A DNA stretch of 64,000 nucleotides from Paenibacillus terricola (GTDB lineage: Bacteria; Bacillota; Bacilli; Paenibacillales; Paenibacillaceae). Location of the stretch: assembly GCF_014779765.1 (NCBI RefSeq), contig NZ_JACXZA010000002.1:848066-912065 (forward strand), given 5' to 3'. The notes under the pieces are model-generated. The model made no database searches. It was given only the letters and a program-made list of their open reading frames with translations, and was not told the DNA's origin. Every line of letters starts with the position of its first letter. Within the stretch, counting starts at the first letter, position 1. The translations under genes were made by a program, and so were the position numbers. Below are positions 53,643 to 62,676 of this stretch, piece after piece.

Positions 53643-55676
53643 CTAGACCCATAGATGCACGACCAAGTCGATCAGCTTAATGCCGATGAATGGTGCGATA
53701 ATGCCGCCAAGTCCATAGATGGTCATATTCTTTCCGAGCAGCTTCATTGCGCTCATCGGCTTATATGCGACACCTTTCATCGCGAGCGGAATAAGCAGCG
53801 GAATAATGATCGCATTGAAGATAAGTGCGGATAATATTGCAGAGGATGGTGAACCAAGCTGCATGATATTCAATCCAGCCATCTCTGGAATTGCAATCGT
53901 GAACAAGGCAGGTATGATGGCAAAATACTTCGCAACATCGTTTGCGATACTGAACGTCGTCAACGCACCCCGGGTCATGAGCAGCTGCTTGCCGATCGAG
54001 ACCACTTCGATAATCTTCGACGGATCGGAGTCGAGATCGACCATGTTAGCCGCTTCTTTCGCAGCAGTCGTACCGCTGTTCATCGCAAGGCCAACATCGG
54101 CTTGTGCCAGCGCCGGCGCATCGTTGGTGCCGTCGCCGGTCATTGCAACAAGCTTGCCTTCTGCCTGTTCACGGCGAATAACAGCGATTTTATCTTCAGG
54201 TTTGCTCTCTGCTATAAAATCATCTACCCCAGCTTCAAGCGCAATGGTTGCAGCGGTCAACGGATTATCGCCCGTGCACATAATCGTCTTGATACCCATC
54301 TTGCGCAGCTGCTCGAACCGCTCTCGCATTCCCGGTTTCACCGTATCCTTCAGGTAGATCAGGCCAACAATTCGATTGCCGATCGCTACGGCAAGCGGCG
54401 TACCACCTTTCGAAGCGATGGCATTCCCCTTCTCATCCAGGTCCGCTGGAATCGAACCGCCTCGCGCACTCACCCACTGCTTAACAGCATCTACTGCTCC
54501 CTTGCGTACCTGCCGTCCATCCTGCAAATCCACACCGCTCATTCGCGTTTCAGCCTTAAAGGCGATGAAAGCCGCGTCCTCTGCAAGCCTCTCATCATAT
54601 TGGTAATGCTCTGCTCGCATCAGATCGATTACCGATCGGCCTTCTGGCGTTTCATCTTGGACTGAACAAATCGCGGACCAATATCCAACGGTATCAATCG
54701 TCTCATTGCCCACTGGGATGAATGCGCTCGCCATTCGATTACCGAATGTAATGGTACCTGTTTTATCAAGGATCATCGTGTTGATATCGCCTGCGGCTTC
54801 AACTGCTTTTCCGGACATCGCGATGACGTTAAATTGTGTAACTCGGTCCATCCCCGCAATACCGATCGCAGACAATAGACCGCCGATCGTTGTTGGAATG
54901 AGACAGACGAGCAGCGCGATAAGCACCGGCGCTTCTATGTCTACGCCTGCGTAACGTGCAATTGGAGCAAGTGTAACAACGACTATAAGGAAGATGATCG
55001 TCAAGCTAATAAGCAGCGTATTTAGTGCAAGCTCATTCGGCGTCTTTTGCCGCTGAGCGCCTTCCACAAGCGAGATCATACGGTCGATGAATGATTCGCC
55101 GGGGTCGCTTGTAATTTGAACAACAATCTGGTCGCTGACGACCCGTGTACCGCCGGTTACTGAGTTGAAATCTCCGCCAGCCTCTTTAATAACGGGTGCT
55201 GATTCTCCAGTAATCGCCGATTCATCTACTGAAGCCAAGCCCTCAATTACTTCCCCGTCACCTGGAATCATCTCGCCTTGCGAGACGACTACAATATCGC
55301 CTTTGCGAAGCTCTGTCGATGGCACAACTTTAATGCCGCTGAACGTTCGCTTATTGGCAGAAAGCTGCTGTTTCGATTTCTTGAGCGAGTCGGCTTGCGC
55401 CTTGCCGCGCCCTTCAGCCAGCGCTTCCGCGAAATTAGCGAAGAGAACCGTTATAAGGAGTACGAAGAAGACCGTAAGGTTAAATCCAATATGCCCTGTC
55501 GCCCCCATGAAATCAGGAAGCAATACGGTAAGCAATACGATGAACGTGCCCACTTCGACGACGAACATGACAGGATTTTTCATCATGGCAATTGGATTGA
55601 GCTTCTTAAAACTATCGATAATCGCTTCCTTAAGAATAGTAGAGGATATCATCGATTTACGGGTTAATGATTGCAT
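53643..55676 (-). CDS. kdpB: K+-transporting P-type ATPase subunit B
   Basis: 677 aa. The P-type ATPase motif DKTGTITFG, the TGES motif ([13 protein letters not shown]), [14 protein letters not shown] and the KdpB N-terminal [20 protein letters not shown] are all seen. Hydrolyses ATP to drive K+ uptake through KdpA. Start ATG 55676. Confidence 0.97.
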   Translation of the reverse strand: MQSLTRKSMISSTILKEAIIDSFKKLNPIAMMKNPVMFVVEVGTFIVLLTVLLPDFMGATGHIGFNLTVFFVLLITVLFANFAEALAEGRGKAQADSLKKSKQQLSANKRTFSGIKVVPSTELRKGDIVVVSQGEMIPGDGEVIEGLASVDESAITGESAPVIKEAGGDFNSVTGGTRVVSDQIVVQITSDPGESFIDRMISLVEGAQRQKTPNELALNTLLISLTIIFLIVVVTLAPIARYAGVDIEAPVLIALLVCLIPTTIGGLLSAIGIAGMDRVTQFNVIAMSGKAVEAAGDINTMILDKTGTITFGNRMASAFIPVGNETIDTVGYWSAICSVQDETPEGRSVIDLMRAEHYQYDERLAEDAAFIAFKAETRMSGVDLQDGRQVRKGAVDAVKQWVSARGGSIPADLDEKGNAIASKGGTPLAVAIGNRIVGLIYLKDTVKPGMRERFEQLRKMGIKTIMCTGDNPLTAATIALEAGVDDFIAESKPEDKIAVIRREQAEGKLVAMTGDGTNDAPALAQADVGLAMNSGTTAAKEAANMVDLDSDPSKIIEVVSIGKQLLMTRGALTTFSIANDVAKYFAIIPALFTIAIPEMAGLNIMQLGSPSSAILSALIFNAIIIPLLIPLAMKGVAYKPMSAMKLLGKNMTIYGLGGIIAPFIGIKLIDLVVHLWV

Positions 55677-55703
55677 AACTTAATGTCACCTCGATTATTA
55701 GGG

Positions 55704-57383
55704 TTAACCAAGCGTCAGATGTTCAGCGATTGGTCCAAGTGCAATGGCAGGCAGGAACGTCAATGCACCAATGATGAGAACCGTTCCGATGAGTATGCCA
55801 ACGAACCAACGATTATCGGTCCGCAGCGTGCCAATCGTTTCAGGCACCCACTGCTTCCGCGCGAATGAACCAGCAACCGCGAGCATCGCAATCATCGATA
55901 CATAGCGACCGAGCAGCATGACGATTCCAGTCGTGATGTTCCAGAATGACGTATTGTCGGCCAGACCTTCAAAGCCTGATCCATTGTTAGCCGCCGAGGA
56001 CGTGTACTCATAGAGCACCTGCGTAATGCCATGGAATCCCGCGTTGCTGATCGCACCTTTGCCGAGTTCCGTTAAGAACGCAATAGCCGTTGGTCCAAGA
56101 ATGATGAGCGGATGCATCAGAATCGCGATAGCAATAAGTTTCATTTCGAGTGGTTCGATTTTGCGGCCAAGAAATTCAGGTGTACGACCAACCATAAGAC
56201 CTGCTATGAAAACCCCAAGAATGGCATACATGAGCATATTGATTAAGCCAACGCCCTTACCGCCGAATACGCAGTTAAGCATCATCTCGGCAAGTGGCAC
56301 GAGACCGCCCAGCGGTGTCAGCGTATCATGCATGTTGTTGACGGTACCCGTCGTCGCCGCTGTCGTTACGGCAGTGAACAGTGCGGATTGCGGAATACCG
56401 AATCGAACCTCTTTACCTTCCATACTGCCTTGAGATGTATCAATGCCTAGCGCGTTCATCGCTGGGTTGCCATGCAGCTCAGCCGAATACACCGTAGCGA
56501 GGAAAACAAAGAATAGTGCCATCATTGCACTAAAAATGACCCATCCCTGCTTACGATTGCGGGCGAATAGCCCGAATGTATAAGGCAGTGCAGCAGGCAG
56601 CGCCCACATGGACAGGATCTCAATGACGTTCGTCAGTCCATTCGGATTCTCGAACGGATGTGATGAGTTGGCTCCGAAGAATCCCCCGCCATTCGTACCT
56701 AGATGCTTGATCGATTCTAGCGATGCAACAGGACCGATGGCGATATTTTGCACAGCACCTTCCAAGGTTGTAACGGTTAACGTCGACTGCAGTGTCTGCG
56801 GCACATGCAGGGCAACCAGAACCAGCGTGACGATAATGGCTGCAGGCAAGAAAATCCGTGTATGCGCCTTAACGAAATCCATAAAGAAATTGCCGATGGT
56901 ATTCCCTCTGCTCGTCATGCCACGGATGAATGCAATTGCCGCCGAAAAGCCTGTCGCAGCCGACGTGAACATCATCATCATAATGACGGCCATTTGGGAG
57001 AAATAAGATAAGCCCGACTCCCCGCTGTAATGCTGAAGATTCGTATTCGTAATGAAGCTGATAACCGTATTGAATGAAAGGGTTTGTTCCATTGCGCCTA
57101 CGTCATTCGGATTAAACGGCAGTATTTGCTGGATGCGCAGAATAAGGTAGCAGATTAGCGTAAGCGCAGCGTTCGTGAGCAGTAATGCCCCTACATACTT
57201 CTTCCAAGTCATTCCTTCGCGGTTACGAAGTCCAATTAGTCCGTAAATGAATCGTTCAACCGATCCGAAAATTCGATCCGTCTTATTCGGTTCATTAGAG
57301 AAAACATGATAAACGTACGTTCCAAGCGGCTTGACGAGTAACACCAATACCGCTAGTACGACGGCAATTTGCACAATACCCAT
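55704..57383 (-). CDS. kdpA: K+-transporting ATPase subunit A
   Basis: 559 aa, about ten membrane segments, with the K+-filter repeats: TNLQHYSGE, GTNGGGFFGANSSHPFENPNGLTN, and TTAATTGTVNNMHDTLTPLGG plus SSAANNGSGFEGL. It is the high-affinity K+ channel-like subunit. 27 bases before kdpB. Confidence 0.97.
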   Translation of the reverse strand: MGIVQIAVVLAVLVLLVKPLGTYVYHVFSNEPNKTDRIFGSVERFIYGLIGLRNREGMTWKKYVGALLLTNAALTLICYLILRIQQILPFNPNDVGAMEQTLSFNTVISFITNTNLQHYSGESGLSYFSQMAVIMMMMFTSAATGFSAAIAFIRGMTSRGNTIGNFFMDFVKAHTRIFLPAAIIVTLVLVALHVPQTLQSTLTVTTLEGAVQNIAIGPVASLESIKHLGTNGGGFFGANSSHPFENPNGLTNVIEILSMWALPAALPYTFGLFARNRKQGWVIFSAMMALFFVFLATVYSAELHGNPAMNALGIDTSQGSMEGKEVRFGIPQSALFTAVTTAATTGTVNNMHDTLTPLGGLVPLAEMMLNCVFGGKGVGLINMLMYAILGVFIAGLMVGRTPEFLGRKIEPLEMKLIAIAILMHPLIILGPTAIAFLTELGKGAISNAGFHGITQVLYEYTSSAANNGSGFEGLADNTSFWNITTGIVMLLGRYVSMIAMLAVAGSFARKQWVPETIGTLRTDNRWFVGILIGTVLIIGALTFLPAIALGPIAEHLTLG

Positions 57384-57400
57384 TCAACATCATCCTTTTC

Positions 57401-57478
57401 CTAGAATCGTTCTGGCTTTATGAGTGCGATGATCAAATATATGAAGATCAATAAAGCAGCACCAAGCACGATAATCAT
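57401..57478 (-). CDS. kdpF: K+-transporting ATPase small subunit KdpF
   Basis: 25 aa, ATG 57478 with GGAGAGG upstream. One helix MIIVLGAALLIFIYLIIAL ending KPERF matches the KdpF pattern (helix, then ALI-x-(A/P)-E-x-F). It stabilises the KdpABC complex. 17 bases before kdpA. Too short for typical gene finders. Confidence 0.9.
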   Translation of the reverse strand: MIIVLGAALLIFIYLIIALIKPERF

Positions 57479-57585
57479 CGTGTTTCCTCTCCTTCCCCAT
57501 CCACCACACGGCCGCACCAATGGACGAACCCATAGAACAATCCAAATGTGCAAGCGAGCAGTACGACCACGCCAACGTCAAGCAT
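57475..57585 (-). CDS. Small membrane peptide upstream of kdpF (36 aa)
   Basis: ATG 57585 with GGAGGT nine bases upstream; stop TGA overlaps the kdpF ATG (ATGA), so translation is coupled. One membrane helix VGVVVLLACTFGLFYGFVHW, then a CGRVVDGEGEETR tail. Small proteins at this place of Firmicute kdp operons (helix plus GLMYGLVKFCE-like motif) are known to me from memory, with no defined function. Confidence 0.75.
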   Translation of the reverse strand: MLDVGVVVLLACTFGLFYGFVHWCGRVVDGEGEETR

Positions 57586-57692
57586 CCGATCCAACCTCCA
57601 ATTCCTTAAGAGAACATTTTCCAGCAATCTGCTTGTTACAGTGCAATCATAGAACGGGAATGGATAAATCGTGGGTAAAGATCAGAGTCATC

Positions 57693-57714
57693 GGTATAAA
57701 AAAAACATAAAAAT
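57693..57714 (-). promoter_or_regulatory. KdpE-like T-rich operator of the kdp operon
   Basis: Minus strand ATTTTTATG, T8, ATACC. This closely resembles the E. coli kdp operator (TTTTTATAC, T7, ACACC). A TATGAT -10 at 57646-57651 puts the site about -54 to -75 from the expected start of transcription, similar to E. coli (about -55 to -71). The -35 region is poor, which fits activator dependence. Confidence 0.65.
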
Positions 57715-57753
57715 CGAGACCACTCGCCCTATTTCGCGTTTAATCTCGACAAA
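57710..57753 (-). terminator. Terminator of the MFS gene upstream of kdp
   Basis: TCGAGA / TCTCGA stem, 24-base loop, then TTTTT on the minus strand. It touches the KdpE-like site. Confidence 0.6.
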
Positions 57754-57810
57754 AAAAGAGACCGCCGTAGGCAGCCCCTGCATCGTTAATTATGATTTAA
57801 TGGCATCCAG

Positions 57811-59022
57811 TTAACCGATTGCCGTTTGTTTCTCCGTCTTCTTCTGCTTGGATCTCACAAGCGGCAATAACAGCAATGCGCCTACAACGATCATCACTCC
57901 GCTCAACTCGTACACGGCAAGCAGCGAGAATGCCTTCTTCAGAATACCTGACAAGAACATGCCGAGCACCATCATCCCCATGAAGATCGGCATGATCGCA
58001 CCGGACACACGGCCCATATACGCCATCTCCGTATTGCGAACAAGAAGCGTCTGAATCCCGCCTTGAATACATGGATAAACCAACCCGCTGATGGCAACCA
58101 ATATAATCGAGAGCCAGATGAAGGTCGAAGCGCCGATGCCAACCGTGCACACCGCCGTTACAAGTAGACCAAACATAAGCAGCAGTTGCGGCCGCACCTT
58201 CTTCGCTAAGCTCATGATGATCGCACCGCCTACGAGCATCGCAGCGCCGCTCGTCATTACAAACCACTGCAGAAACGACTTATCTTGTCCAAGCTGTTCC
58301 ATCACAACGAAAATTTGAAGCGGCTGCGTTACGCCTGATGCAAGTCCAACAACGCCGAACGTAAGTCCAAGCGTGCGCAGCGTATGATTGGAAGCAATAT
58401 AATTCATCCCTGCCTTCAGCTCTTTGTAGAAACTGCCCGAAGCTTCACCCCTCTCCTCTTCTACGTCTCGTGGAAGCGTCGCTAGGATCACGGATGCCCC
58501 GAAGAACAGAATCGCCGTCAGGATAAGGGAAGTATGAATTCCTAATTTGATAAAAATAAACGTACCGACCACGGGACCTAACACCGTGAAGATGGCAACA
58601 AGCGTTTGATACATGGCCATCACACGCTGAAGCTGCTCCCCTGGCACATGCTGTTTGTACAGTTTCATTGCAGATGGCTGCGAGAACTGTGACAGACTGG
58701 CCGATATGAATGAACCAACAAGAAGCGCGGTCCATCCCCCATAGATTAGTGCGATCAATACAGCGACTACCGATAATGCAGACAACCGATCACTCCACAC
58801 CATCGTCCGTTTCGGCTGCCAACGATCGGCGAACGTCCCACCGATTAACGCAAACAAGAAGATCGGCGCGAATTCAGCAGCCGATATGAGCGATACGTCA
58901 ACTGGATTATTGTTTGTCAGTTCCGTTACATACAGCAGAACAGCATAGTTCCGAATCCAAATACCGAGATGCAGGAGCACCCTCGACAGAAAGATGGTTC
59001 GGACATAACGATTGGACCACAT
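57811..59022 (-). CDS. MFS transporter (macrolide-efflux-like)
   Basis: 403 aa from ATG at 59022 (GAGGAG; TTG at 59031/59034 also possible). Twelve membrane segments; FADRWQPKRTMVWSDRLSAL is the MFS cytoplasmic loop motif, and the AMYQTLVAIFTVLGPVVGTFIF segment is as in MefA/YfiS-type exporters. Substrate unknown. Upstream octanucleotide repeats could control it. Confidence 0.87.
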   Translation of the reverse strand: MWSNRYVRTIFLSRVLLHLGIWIRNYAVLLYVTELTNNNPVDVSLISAAEFAPIFLFALIGGTFADRWQPKRTMVWSDRLSALSVVAVLIALIYGGWTALLVGSFISASLSQFSQPSAMKLYKQHVPGEQLQRVMAMYQTLVAIFTVLGPVVGTFIFIKLGIHTSLILTAILFFGASVILATLPRDVEEERGEASGSFYKELKAGMNYIASNHTLRTLGLTFGVVGLASGVTQPLQIFVVMEQLGQDKSFLQWFVMTSGAAMLVGGAIIMSLAKKVRPQLLLMFGLLVTAVCTVGIGASTFIWLSIILVAISGLVYPCIQGGIQTLLVRNTEMAYMGRVSGAIMPIFMGMMVLGMFLSGILKKAFSLLAVYELSGVMIVVGALLLLPLVRSKQKKTEKQTAIG

Positions 59023-59043
59023 GTTGAACAACAACTCCTCGTT

Positions 59044-59075
59044 TTACTTATTTACTAAATTACTAATTTACTAAA
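59044..59075. repeat. Four tandem 8-bp repeats upstream of the MFS gene
   Basis: TTACTTAT, TTACTAAA, TTACTAAT, TTACTAAA in exact 8-bp phase at 59044, 59052, 59060 and 59068, 22 bases ahead of the start codon. Either an operator array or a phase-variable promoter spacer. Confidence 0.7.
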
Positions 59076-59145
59076 TCAATGTAGCCTGTTTTCTCGCTCG
59101 CGTCAATCCCAAATGTTGTGAAGAGTTCTGAACGCAACAAAAAAA

Positions 59146-59180
59146 CCTTATCCTGCCCGCGTAATTCGCGGTGGATAAGG
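59146..59180 (-). terminator. Terminator of the aldo/keto reductase operon
   Basis: CCTTATCC / GGATAAGG with an inner CCGCG / CGCGG stem, then TTTTTTG on the minus strand. Confidence 0.85.
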
Positions 59181-59196
59181 CATTTAAATTTATGTG

Positions 59197-60105
59197 CTAT
59201 CGATGCGCTGTATACGTATTCGGACGTGTGATCGCACGAATTGCCGCAGCCAACTCCGGTGTAAGCGGAGGCGCTTCAGCCGCCGATACGTTCAAGCGAA
59301 GCTGCTCCATGCTGCTTGCACCTGGTATGACGACACTAACGGTCGGATCATGCAGTGAATACCGAATCGCCAGCTGCGCCAACGAATAACCATCCCCGGT
59401 CAAATCCTGCAATTGTTGTCGAATGTTCGGAAGCTCCTCAGCCGAATAGTCAAGGTAACTCCGTTCAGCTTTTGCTGCTCCGCGTTCGGTCAGAATGCCT
59501 CCCGCCAGCGGGCCGCGAGCAATAAGACCGATATCATTCTCACCAAGCAGCGGCAATACGGTTTCCTCAGCCCTTCTATCCAGCATGCTGTACTGATTCA
59601 TTACACTGACTATAGTGGAGCGCTTCACATATTCACGAATGACATTCGGACGGATCGACGAGATGCCGTAATGACGAATGAGCCCTTCCTTCTTGAGCGT
59701 CTCGAACGCATCAATCGTCTCGTCTATCGGATCATCAATCATCCCTCCGTGCAGCTGATAGAGATCGATGTAGTCGGTGCCAAGTCTGCGAAGGCTATCT
59801 TTAACGGCATTAAGTATGTGCGCTTTGGACGGGTCCCACGACCAGCCGTCTTGCCCCTCAATTCGGCGGTTGCCAACCTTCGTTGCAAGAATGATGTCAC
59901 TTCGGCGGTTACGGATGGCACGCCCGACTAGCTCTTCATTCCGTCCTGCATCGTAGAGATCGGCCGTATCCAGGAAGTTGATGTCAAGTTCCAATGCTTC
60001 TTCGATGATCGACACAGCCTTACTTTCTTCGGTTCCAAGCGACATGCAGCCAAGTCCGATTTCACTTACATACAGGTCCGATCGACCAAGTTGATTTCGT
60101 TTCAT
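59197..60105 (-). CDS. Aldo/keto reductase
   Basis: 302 aa TIM barrel. FLDTADLYDAGRNEELVGRAI with the catalytic Asp/Tyr, ATKVGNRR (Lys), DLYQLHGG (His) and GPLAGGILTERG fit the AKR family (YghZ/YajO-like). NADPH-dependent reduction of carbonyls. Follows coaD-like gene by 27 bases and may be cotranscribed. Confidence 0.92.
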   Translation of the reverse strand: MKRNQLGRSDLYVSEIGLGCMSLGTEESKAVSIIEEALELDINFLDTADLYDAGRNEELVGRAIRNRRSDIILATKVGNRRIEGQDGWSWDPSKAHILNAVKDSLRRLGTDYIDLYQLHGGMIDDPIDETIDAFETLKKEGLIRHYGISSIRPNVIREYVKRSTIVSVMNQYSMLDRRAEETVLPLLGENDIGLIARGPLAGGILTERGAAKAERSYLDYSAEELPNIRQQLQDLTGDGYSLAQLAIRYSLHDPTVSVVIPGASSMEQLRLNVSAAEAPPLTPELAAAIRAITRPNTYTAHR

Positions 60106-60132
60106 CTATGTTCCTCCACGCTGATTTCATAA

Positions 60133-60612
60133 TTAAGATTGAATGAATTCAACCATCTGGTTATAAGCATCCGGATGCATATAATCCTTAGCCTTGTCGA
60201 TTTTGTTCGATTGAATGAACATCCGCACCAGCGAGCTGCTTGTCTGAATATCTTTGGTGTAAGGAGACAGATAGATTGTATCCGCATTCGAGGTGCTTCT
60301 CATATACTGCTCCAGCTGCAGCTCATATTCGAGGTCCGTTGAGTTGCGAATGCCGCGAATGACGGCGGCAATGCCATTCTCATTCACATAGTCCGCCGTA
60401 ATACCCCCGAATGGGACGACGACCGCATTCGTCATATGAGCAATCGACAGCTTCACAAGCGCTGTACGCTGCTCAATCGAGAACTGATGCTTCTTGCTTC
60501 GATTATTCGCAATGACGACATGCACCTCGTCGAACAGATGGCCCGCTCGTTCTATGACCGAGATATGACCCAATGTAACGGGATCGAAACTTCCTGCGTA
60601 TACGACCTTCAT
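60133..60612 (-). CDS. CoaD-like nucleotidyltransferase (phosphopantetheine adenylyltransferase)
   Basis: 160 aa from ATG at 60612. The signature start YAGSFDPVTLGHISVIERAGHLFDEVHVVIANN with TxGH, then RGIRNSTDLEYELQLE and TSSSLVRMFI (the ISSSxVR motif). Its length equals CoaD, but residues after QLE are unlike the housekeeping enzyme (YMRSTSNADTIYLSPY) and the C-terminus is distinct. So either CoaD itself or a paralogue with a related substrate. Gene symbol left open. Confidence 0.75.
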   Translation of the reverse strand: MKVVYAGSFDPVTLGHISVIERAGHLFDEVHVVIANNRSKKHQFSIEQRTALVKLSIAHMTNAVVVPFGGITADYVNENGIAAVIRGIRNSTDLEYELQLEQYMRSTSNADTIYLSPYTKDIQTSSSLVRMFIQSNKIDKAKDYMHPDAYNQMVEFIQS

Positions 60613-60613
60613 C

Positions 60614-61123
60614 TTATTGCTCCTCGCTTGGCACAACGCTATCTCGGATCTGCTCGAAAGTCAGCGGCGTATAGTCCCAATGCTCCACGCTAACGTTGAA
60701 ATAGTTGATTCCTTCATACTTCTGCGAATGGATATGACCATGGACATTCACATACGGCATGTGATAGTTCATATACAACGGTTCATGCGACAGGAAGAAG
60801 AAGTCTTTATAAATAATCGGATATTCGCTCACCTCGTCGAAGCCCGCATCAAGCCACCACGCTCTGGAGCGTCCGCGATCATGGTTGCCGAGAATAAGGA
60901 TCTTGTAACCGTTCAGACGTGACACAATCGCCTTCGTCTTCTCTTTGTTCAAGAACGAGAAATCGCCAAGATGGAACACTTTGTCCTGCTTGCCGACAAC
61001 GGCATTCCATTTCTCAATCATGACCTCGTTCATTTCATCCACATCTTTAAAAGGCCGCGATTCGAAGTCAATAATATGTTTATGGCCAAAGTGATGATCG
61101 GAAATAAAAAATACTTTTGACAT
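60614..61123 (-). CDS. Metallophosphoesterase
   Basis: 169 aa. ISDHHFGHKHII (metal DxH), HLGDF-S, LILGNHDRG, LSHEPLY and VHGHIHS are the five metal motifs of the calcineurin-like superfamily. Its stop is one base from the CoaD-like start, so both genes are coupled. A nucleotide- or CoA-precursor phosphatase is possible but unproven. Confidence 0.9.
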   Translation of the reverse strand: MSKVFFISDHHFGHKHIIDFESRPFKDVDEMNEVMIEKWNAVVGKQDKVFHLGDFSFLNKEKTKAIVSRLNGYKILILGNHDRGRSRAWWLDAGFDEVSEYPIIYKDFFFLSHEPLYMNYHMPYVNVHGHIHSQKYEGINYFNVSVEHWDYTPLTFEQIRDSVVPSEEQ

Positions 61124-61229
61124 TGGCGTTCACTCCTCTACCGTCCACATGTAGCTTGCACAATCTTGTAAACTAGCGTATACGAGTGTCCATGAATTAG
61201 CAATATCCCGATCTATCTGCATACAAAGA

Positions 61230-61254
61230 AAAAGCCGCATTCAGAGCGACTTTT
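61230..61254 (-). terminator. Terminator of the erythromycin-esterase-like gene
   Basis: AAAAG-CGC / GCG-CTTTT with one mismatch and 7-base loop, 12 bases after the stop. Confidence 0.7.
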
Positions 61255-61265
61255 GGCGTGGCACC

Positions 61266-62537
61266 CTACATATGAACCGCTTCTCTCGACAATGGCGACA
61301 ACGCTGTCGTCTCGTCGAAATAGATGAACGCATCGTACCGTTCGGGCAGAACGGACGGCACGTAATTGCCCCGCTCGCGCTCGGGGTGATAGACAACTCC
61401 AATTGCCCGATGACCGAGCGTAACTGTATCGAGAATCGTTGGCTCACTGCTACGGAACACCAGCAGTTTGTTGTCAGAGCCTGTTCGGTGCAGCAGCTCT
61501 TCCCAACTCTTCGCCATCGCTTGAGGTACGGGCATCACTTCAAGCTCCATCCCCCAAGACCGACCAGCAATAACCGTTCCTGAATACGTTCCGTAACCGA
61601 TGGCAAACACTTTATCGCCATACTTCTCCCGCAACAGCTGGCCAACGTTAACCATTCCATCCTCGGCCATATCGGTCGCTCTCGCGTCACCGATATGGGT
61701 ATTATGCTCCCATACGATCGCACGGGCGCCTTCGCCATGAAACGTCATCAGCCGTTCTAGCGAACTCACCATATGTCGATCGCGAACGTTCCAAGAGTCT
61801 GCGTCTTGACGGATCATCGTCGTATAATACGATTCTGCGCCAGCCACAGCAAAAGCATTCATCTCGGCGCTGAACACATCCTCCCGATCGTTCGAATCCG
61901 CGTACTGCCACTTATCCTGCAATTTACGAAGCAATGCAATAACCTCATCTTCGCAGCCTTCACCGAACAATGCGGAAGATGCCCCATACCGTTGCTCATC
62001 CCGGCCATGCGGTTCGAAGCATTCGAAAGCCTTACGTGCCGCATCAAGGTCGCTTCCTGGCTTCGATTCCAGATACTCCAGAATCGCTTCCATAGACTCC
62101 CATAGGCTGTACATATCGATGCCATAGAACCCGACTTTATCTGCGTCAGGCTTATACTTGTTATATTCACGCATCCATTCAGCTAACTCAATGACCTCTC
62201 GGTTCGCCCACATCCAAGTCGGCCAACGCTCGAAGTCACGCAGCGCATCACGTGCGTTAGCACCGCCATCCTCATATCCTTTGACATACCGATTCAACGT
62301 GTAGCATGCTGGCCAGTCTCCCTCGACGGCAATGAATCGAAATCCATATTCCGTAATAAGTCGTTTCGATAGTGCCGCACGATCCGTATAGAATTGTGAC
62401 GTGCCATGCGAGGCTTCGCCGAGCAGCACGAAATCTGCACTGCCAGCCTGCTGCAGCAAGGCAGTAGCTCCTGCGGCATCGGCCCCTAAGTACGGCTGTG
62501 CAAGCTTGCGTATGGCTTCCAGCACTTCATTTTCCAT
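61266..62537 (-). CDS. Erythromycin esterase family protein
   Basis: 423 aa from ATG at 62537 (AAGGAGCGG upstream; longer frame lacks an SD). LLGEASHGTSQFYTDRAALSKRLI contains the conserved Glu/His; FIAVEGDWPACYTLNRY, WMWANREVIELAEWMREYN, GFYGIDMYSLW and IVWEHNTHIGDAR are all from this family (EreA/SuccinogGlycan-like PF05139). It need not cleave macrolides: the intrinsic Firmicute members have unknown substrates. Confidence 0.88.
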   Translation of the reverse strand: MENEVLEAIRKLAQPYLGADAAGATALLQQAGSADFVLLGEASHGTSQFYTDRAALSKRLITEYGFRFIAVEGDWPACYTLNRYVKGYEDGGANARDALRDFERWPTWMWANREVIELAEWMREYNKYKPDADKVGFYGIDMYSLWESMEAILEYLESKPGSDLDAARKAFECFEPHGRDEQRYGASSALFGEGCEDEVIALLRKLQDKWQYADSNDREDVFSAEMNAFAVAGAESYYTTMIRQDADSWNVRDRHMVSSLERLMTFHGEGARAIVWEHNTHIGDARATDMAEDGMVNVGQLLREKYGDKVFAIGYGTYSGTVIAGRSWGMELEVMPVPQAMAKSWEELLHRTGSDNKLLVFRSSEPTILDTVTLGHRAIGVVYHPERERGNYVPSVLPERYDAFIYFDETTALSPLSREAVHM

Positions 62538-62625
62538 CACAACCGCTCCTTCCTCAATTCCCGATCTCCGCCTAGATTGCCATGTGAAGTTTGTGCCGAA
62601 GCGGGACATCCTATACAGCAAAAAA

Positions 62626-62655
62626 GCAAGCTCCTGAATGAATCAGGCAGCTTGC
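62626..62655 (-). terminator. Terminator of asd
   Basis: GCAAGCT-CCTGA / TCAGG-AGCTTGC with one bulge, then TTTTTTG on the minus strand, 22 bases past the stop. Confidence 0.9.
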
Positions 62656-62676
62656 TCTTATACGATATATCAGCGA

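Noticed and set aside
57586-57700. c-di-AMP (ydaO-type) riboswitch before kdp
   Set aside because: Looked for because it controls kdp in some Firmicutes; the leader is too short and lacks the conserved G-rich and CCG elements.
57797-58267. 156-aa minus-strand frame overlapping the MFS gene
   Set aside because: Different frame of the same strand with Cys/Arg/His-rich composition; the MFS gene has the motifs and the SD.
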